Of a stretch of DNA of 64,000 nucleotides, positions 60,512 to 64,000 are shown in pieces. The position numbers and the translations under genes are program-made. Source of the DNA: Sphingomonas phyllosphaerae 5.2 (GTDB taxonomy: Bacteria > Pseudomonadota > Alphaproteobacteria > Sphingomonadales > Sphingomonadaceae); contig NZ_ATTI01000001.1 in assembly GCF_000419605.1 (NCBI RefSeq), positions 3,258,501-3,322,500 on the forward strand, given 5' to 3'. The notes under the pieces are model-generated. The model worked only from the letters and a program-made list of their open reading frames with translations. It ran no database searches and had not been told where the DNA came from. The number at the start of each line of letters is the position of its first letter. Position 1 is the stretch's first letter.

Positions 60512-60576
60512 CGTCACCCCGGCGCAGGCCGGGGTCTCCCCGACGGAGAAGGACCCCGGCGCACGCCGGGGTGACG
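60512..60576. repeat. Palindromic repeat between secD and secF
   Basis: CGTCACCCCGGCGCAGGCCG-type left arm (60,512-60,536) and its inverted copy GGACCCCGGCGCACGCCGGG... ending GTGACG at 60,576. Arms pair over about 25 bases around a short centre. A half copy is at 15,961-15,981. It splits an otherwise conserved operon and may lower secF expression or stabilise the secD message. Confidence 0.8.
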
Positions 60577-60586
60577 GATACTCGCT

Positions 60587-61558
60587 ATGAAATTGCTCAA
60601 GCTCGTCCCCGATGACACCAATATCGATTTCGTCCGCCTGCGCGGCTGGGCGTTTGGCCTGACGCTGTTGCTCAGCGTGCTCGCGGTCGGCCTTACATTC
60701 TACAAGGGGCTGAACTTCGGCGTGGATTTCGAAGGCGGCCTGATGATCGAGGAACGGTTCGCGCAAGCACCGGATCTCGGCCGCGTGCGCGAGGTCGTCG
60801 ATGCGCAGGGCGTCGGCGAAGCCTCGCTCCAGCCGTTCGGCGACAAGCGCAACATCACCATCCGCCTTCCGGTCCAGCAGGGCGGCGACGAAGGCGCGAC
60901 CAACGCCGCGGTCCGCAAGGTCGAAGGGGCGCTCGCCAAGGCATTCCCCGGCACCGAATTCCGCCGTTACTCGACCGTCTCGGGCAAGGTATCGGGCGAG
61001 TTGATCCGCAACGGTATCCTGGCGGTCGTGCTCGCGATCCTCGGCATCGGCCTGTTCGCGATCTTCCGCTTCGAATGGCAGTTCGGCGTGTCGACGATCG
61101 TCGCGATCGTCCACGATCTGCTGATGACGCTCGGCTTCTTCGCGCTGACGCAGTTCGAGTTCGACCTGAACATCGTCGCTGCGGTGCTGACGATCATCGG
61201 CTATTCGATCAACGACAAGATCGTGATCGATGATCGCATCCGCGAGAACATGCGCCGCTATCGCAAGATGGAGATGCGTGAGATCATCAACCTCTCCGTC
61301 AATGAAACCCTGCCGCGCACGGTGATGACGTCGGTGACGATCCTGCTCGCGCTCGGGGCGCTGCTGTTCCTCGGCGGGCACGTGCTGCGCGGCTTCACGG
61401 CCGCGATGACGCTCGGCATCGTCGTCGGAACCTATTCGTCGATCTACGTGTCGTCGTCGCTGCTCATCTCGCTCGGCCTGCGCGCCGAACCGGAGAACGA
61501 GAAGCCGGCACGCGGCCGCCCGAGCGACAACGCCGAGCGCGTCGGGCCGCGCGCCTGA
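60587..61558 (+). CDS. secF: Protein translocase subunit SecF
   Basis: 323 residues, six spans. GLNFGVDFEGGLMIEERF near the N-terminus and GYSINDKIVIDDRIREN (conserved cytoplasmic/TM4-5 motif) identify SecF. Partner of SecD in post-translocational pulling. The tail (EKPARGRPSDNAERVGPRA) is a short disordered extension. Confidence 0.97.
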   Translation: MKLLKLVPDDTNIDFVRLRGWAFGLTLLLSVLAVGLTFYKGLNFGVDFEGGLMIEERFAQAPDLGRVREVVDAQGVGEASLQPFGDKRNITIRLPVQQGGDEGATNAAVRKVEGALAKAFPGTEFRRYSTVSGKVSGELIRNGILAVVLAILGIGLFAIFRFEWQFGVSTIVAIVHDLLMTLGFFALTQFEFDLNIVAAVLTIIGYSINDKIVIDDRIRENMRRYRKMEMREIINLSVNETLPRTVMTSVTILLALGALLFLGGHVLRGFTAAMTLGIVVGTYSSIYVSSSLLISLGLRAEPENEKPARGRPSDNAERVGPRA

Positions 61559-61577
61559 CGCCGCCGGAGCGCCACGC

Positions 61578-61964
61578 ATGAGGATGGATCGCGAGCGCGA
61601 CGCTGCCGGGCCGTTGGTGCGCGGTTTCGGCCCGGCCGGGTTCAAGGTCGACGCCCCCGACGGCACGATGGGCGTCTATCCGGCACTGCTGCTCACCGCG
61701 ACGCGTGCCGATTCGTGGACGCCGCCGTCCCTCGAATCGCTCGATGAGGCGGCGCTGCTGCCGCTGCTTGGTGAGCCGATCGAGTTCGTGCTGCTCGGCA
61801 CCGGCGCCACGCTGCGCCGGCCGCCGCGCACGCTGATCGCCGCGCTGGAGGCGCGTGGCATCGGTCTGGAGCCGATGGACAGCCGCGCCGCGGCACGCGC
61901 CTGGGGGGTGCTGCGGGCCGAAGCGCGCCGCGTCGCCGCCGCACTCTACCCGCTGGAGGTTTGA
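61578..61964 (+). CDS. Mth938-like domain protein (DUF498)
   Basis: 128 residues. GPLVRGFGPAGFKVDAPDGTMGVYPALLL and IEFVLLGTGATLRRPPRTLIAALEARGIGLEPMDSRAAARAW match the Mth938/NDUFAF3-type fold (split here for length). Follows secF by 19 bases, the common order in alphaproteobacteria. NDUFAF3 homologues assist respiratory complex assembly in mitochondria; bacterial role uncertain. Confidence 0.85.
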   Translation: MRMDRERDAAGPLVRGFGPAGFKVDAPDGTMGVYPALLLTATRADSWTPPSLESLDEAALLPLLGEPIEFVLLGTGATLRRPPRTLIAALEARGIGLEPMDSRAAARAWGVLRAEARRVAAALYPLEV

Positions 61965-61980
61965 GCGCCCCGGCGGCGGC

Positions 61981-62397
61981 TCACTCGTCGCGGACCAGCC
62001 GTCCCTCGCGTGCCTTGAAGTAGAACTGGCTCGCCACCAGCCACCCCTTGATCGGGCGTAGCGGCAGTACCGTGCTGACCAGCAGCACCGGCAGGCTGAC
62101 GACGACATGCACCCACCACGCCGGACTGGCGAGGATTTGCAGCATCAGCGTGAACACCACCCCCGGGATACACGCGAACAACTGCACGAACACCGCCGGC
62201 CCGTCGGCAGGATCGGCGTAGGAATAATCCAGCCCGCACACCGGACACTCGTCGCGGATCGTCAGGAAGCCTCGGAACAACGCACCCTTGCCGCACCGTG
62301 GGCAGCGCCCGCGCGCACCGGTGACGAGCGGCGACAGCCGCGGCCACGCATGGCCATTGGCGTCGGTCAGCCGCGGATCGGGAACGTCGGTCATCAT
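61981..62397 (-). CDS. DUF983 membrane protein
   Basis: 138 residues with two CxxC pairs (GRCPRCGKGALF and DECPVCGLDY) and two to three hydrophobic spans, the DUF983 layout. AGGAGG directly precedes ATGATG, so the start is at 62,397 or 62,394. Often near cytochrome oxidase genes in alphaproteobacteria; here convergent with the Mth938 gene. Confidence 0.85.
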   Translation of the reverse strand: MMTDVPDPRLTDANGHAWPRLSPLVTGARGRCPRCGKGALFRGFLTIRDECPVCGLDYSYADPADGPAVFVQLFACIPGVVFTLMLQILASPAWWVHVVVSLPVLLVSTVLPLRPIKGWLVASQFYFKAREGRLVRDE

Positions 62398-62438
62398 CCT
62401 CCTGTGCGCTTCGGCTTGACGCGCCGCCACAACCCGCG

Positions 62439-62735
62439 TCAGTCGGCCACGTTGGCCGCTTCCATGGCGTTGCCGACGCCCATGACGTCGAGTGTCTGCA
62501 CGGTCACCCAGCCGAATTCGTAATTGCCGACGAACAGGGCGAACAATGTCGTCGCGACGATCGTGGTGCGGATCAGCACACGCTTCAGCGAGAATTCGTG
62601 CGGCGCGCTCTCGGCGCTGCCGGGCAGGTGCGCCGCGCCCGCTTCCGCGGACGTGCGCACACCGAACGGCAGCACCAGGAATACCGAGAACGCCCAGAAC
62701 AGGATGTAGATCGCCAGCAGCGAGGTCCAGCGCAT
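62439..62735 (-). CDS. DUF1467 membrane protein
   Basis: 98 residues, two spans (SLLAIYILFWAFSVFLVLPFGV and TTIVATTLFALFVGNYEFG). The GVRT...E.G.A..aP....LK...l.TT pattern is that of DUF1467. Lies 46 bases after the RNase J gene on the same strand, its usual neighbour in sphingomonads. Confidence 0.87.
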   Translation of the reverse strand: MRWTSLLAIYILFWAFSVFLVLPFGVRTSAEAGAAHLPGSAESAPHEFSLKRVLIRTTIVATTLFALFVGNYEFGWVTVQTLDVMGVGNAMEAANVAD

Positions 62736-62780
62736 GTCAGCGCCTTCCGCGCGCTACGGCGATCGACATCATGGTCGCGC

Positions 62781-64000
62781 TCAGACCTGCACGATCACGA
62801 CGTCGATGATCGGCTTCTTGCCCGTCCAACGCGTCGCCACCTTGCGCACCGCCAGCCGCACGTCCTCGCGCAACCGCTCACGATCGCGCGGGCGACCGGC
62901 CATCGCCTCGGCGGCGGCTTCCGCTGCCTCGAGCAGGAACGGCTCGCGCTCCTCCTCCACCGGCACGCCCTGCACGCGCACTTCGGGCGTGCCGCCCGCG
63001 CGCCCGTTGCGGTCGACGGCGATCCCGACCGACACCTGTCCGTTCACCGCGATACGACGGCGCTCGTTGATCGTGCTGCCGTCGGCAGGGAGGATCACGT
63101 CGCCGTCCAGCACCAGCCGGCCGACCGCGACATTGCCGATCTTCTTCGGCGCGCCCGGCATCAGCCGCACCATGTCGCCGTCGGTCTGCACCAGCGCATT
63201 CTGGATACCCTGCGACAGGCCGTAGCGCGCATGCTCCATCAAATGGCGCATCTCACCGTGCACCGGCACAAGCGACGTCGGGCGGATCCAACCGTACATT
63301 TTTGCGAGTTCCGGGCGTCCCGGGTGTCCCGAAACGTGCACATGAGCCTGCTTTTCGGTCACCATCTCGACGCCTTTGGCCGCCAGCTGGTTCTGGATGC
63401 GACCGATCGCCACCTCGTTGCCCGGAATCTGCTTGGACGAGAAGATCACCATGTCGCCCATCTCGACCGCGATCGGGTGGCTGCCGGCTGCGATCCGCGC
63501 CAGCGCGGCGCGCTCCTCGCCCTGTCCACCGGTCGCGACGATCAGGACGCGGTTCTTCGGCAGCCGCATCGCCGCATCGACGTCGACGGTCTGCGGGAAG
63601 TTCTTGAGATAGCCCGTCGCTTGGGCAACCCGGATGATCCGGTCGAGCGAACGCCCGGTCACGCACAGCTTGCGCCCGGTCTCCTCGGCGACCTGCGCCA
63701 GCGTCTGGAGCCGGGCCGCGTTCGAGGCGAAGGTGGTCACGACCACGCGCCCACGTGCGCGCGCGACGCTCTTGGCCAGCCCTTCGCGGACGGTCGCCTC
63801 GCTACCCGATGCCTCGGCGTTGAAAACGTTGGTCGAATCACACACCAGCACATCGATGCCCTCGGCACCGATTTCCGCCAGTTCCTCCGGCGAGGACGGC
63901 TGGCCGATCACTGGCGTGGGGTCCAGCTTCCAGTCACCGGTATGGAACACCTTGCCCGCCGGGGTTGCGATCACCAGCGCGTTGGCCTCCGGAATCGAGT
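62781..64000 (-). CDS. rnj: Ribonuclease J, C-terminal part (5' end outside window)
   Basis: The frame is open to the window edge; about 406 residues are visible. FHTGDWKLDPTP belongs to the metallo-beta-lactamase part, DVLVCDSTNVFN and the VVVTTFASNAARLQ, HVSGHPGRPELAKMYGWIRPT and VPVHGEMRHL blocks to the beta-CASP domain. A C-terminal domain for dimerisation follows. RNase J processes and degrades mRNA and matures rRNA. Confidence 0.94.
   Translation of the reverse strand, partial: SIPEANALVIATPAGKVFHTGDWKLDPTPVIGQPSSPEELAEIGAEGIDVLVCDSTNVFNAEASGSEATVREGLAKSVARARGRVVVTTFASNAARLQTLAQVAEETGRKLCVTGRSLDRIIRVAQATGYLKNFPQTVDVDAAMRLPKNRVLIVATGGQGEERAALARIAAGSHPIAVEMGDMVIFSSKQIPGNEVAIGRIQNQLAAKGVEMVTEKQAHVHVSGHPGRPELAKMYGWIRPTSLVPVHGEMRHLMEHARYGLSQGIQNALVQTDGDMVRLMPGAPKKIGNVAVGRLVLDGDVILPADGSTINERRRIAVNGQVSVGIAVDRNGRAGGTPEVRVQGVPVEEEREPFLLEAAEAAAEAMAGRPRDRERLREDVRLAVRKVATRWTGKKPIIDVVIVQV

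Overview
The window is a high-GC alphaproteobacterial chromosome segment, most likely from a sphingomonad (Sphingomonas or a close relative). The grounds are the gene families and their neighbourhoods (nusG-rplK-rplA, yajC-secD-secF, DUF6456, DUF1467 and DUF983 proteins, der-bamB), GTG starts and strong G/C codon bias. Genus is an inference; nothing here proves it.

Left chromosomal part (1-30,945): ordinary core genes. In order they are the end of nusG, a divergent AraC-type regulator, rplK-rplA, a lactate-monooxygenase-like flavoenzyme, a DapF homologue with altered motifs, an overlapping HD-GYP/GGDEF pair, tRNA-Tyr, an rRNA methyltransferase, a [2Fe-2S] ferredoxin, an AlkA-like glycosylase, a second GGDEF protein with a degenerate signature, MTA phosphorylase, an Nramp transporter, YchF, a coupled phosphodiesterase/ArsC-like/phospholipase D operon, PurL, a DUF418 protein, a bacterioferritin-associated ferredoxin with bacterioferritin, an HPt protein, Der, BamB with its TPR partner, PanB and a Crp/Fnr regulator.

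Middle part (30,946-58,362): a 27.4-kb integrated element in the 3' half of tRNA-Pro(GGG). A perfect 52-bp direct repeat bounds it, and a 20-bp motif holding GTGGCGA twice at 11-bp spacing occurs inside both ends as candidate integrase arm sites. Left to right it carries a tyrosine integrase, an AlpA-like regulator, a string of overlapping small genes, a primase-helicase fusion followed by iteron-like TCCGGACA motifs and palindromes, an isolated phage tail tape-measure gene, two more AlpA-like genes, a frameshifted SGNH hydrolase and a solitary DNA adenine methyltransferase. Next comes a tightly overlapping operon of PRTase-like protein, ORC/Cdc6-like ATPase and an unknown protein, which is the best candidate for an under-described immune system. 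After it come exported proteins, an S1/P1 nuclease homologue with an altered metal ligand, a large serine recombinase, a glycosyltransferase, an SNase-like protein, a transposase remnant, DUF6471 and DUF4760 proteins, and a 22-codon gene with its own terminator. The element has visibly lower GC than the host (hand count: 29/60 at 57,181-57,240 against 44/60 at 19,081-19,140). Replication module, AlpA genes, one orphan tail gene and defence-like cargo suggest a phage-satellite-like or plasmid-like integrative element rather than a complete prophage.

Right chromosomal part (58,363-64,000): tRNA-Pro continues the host sequence, followed by yajC-secD-secF (Sec translocon accessory complex), a Mth938-like gene, and on the other strand DUF983, DUF1467 and the C-terminal part of ribonuclease J, which runs off the window.
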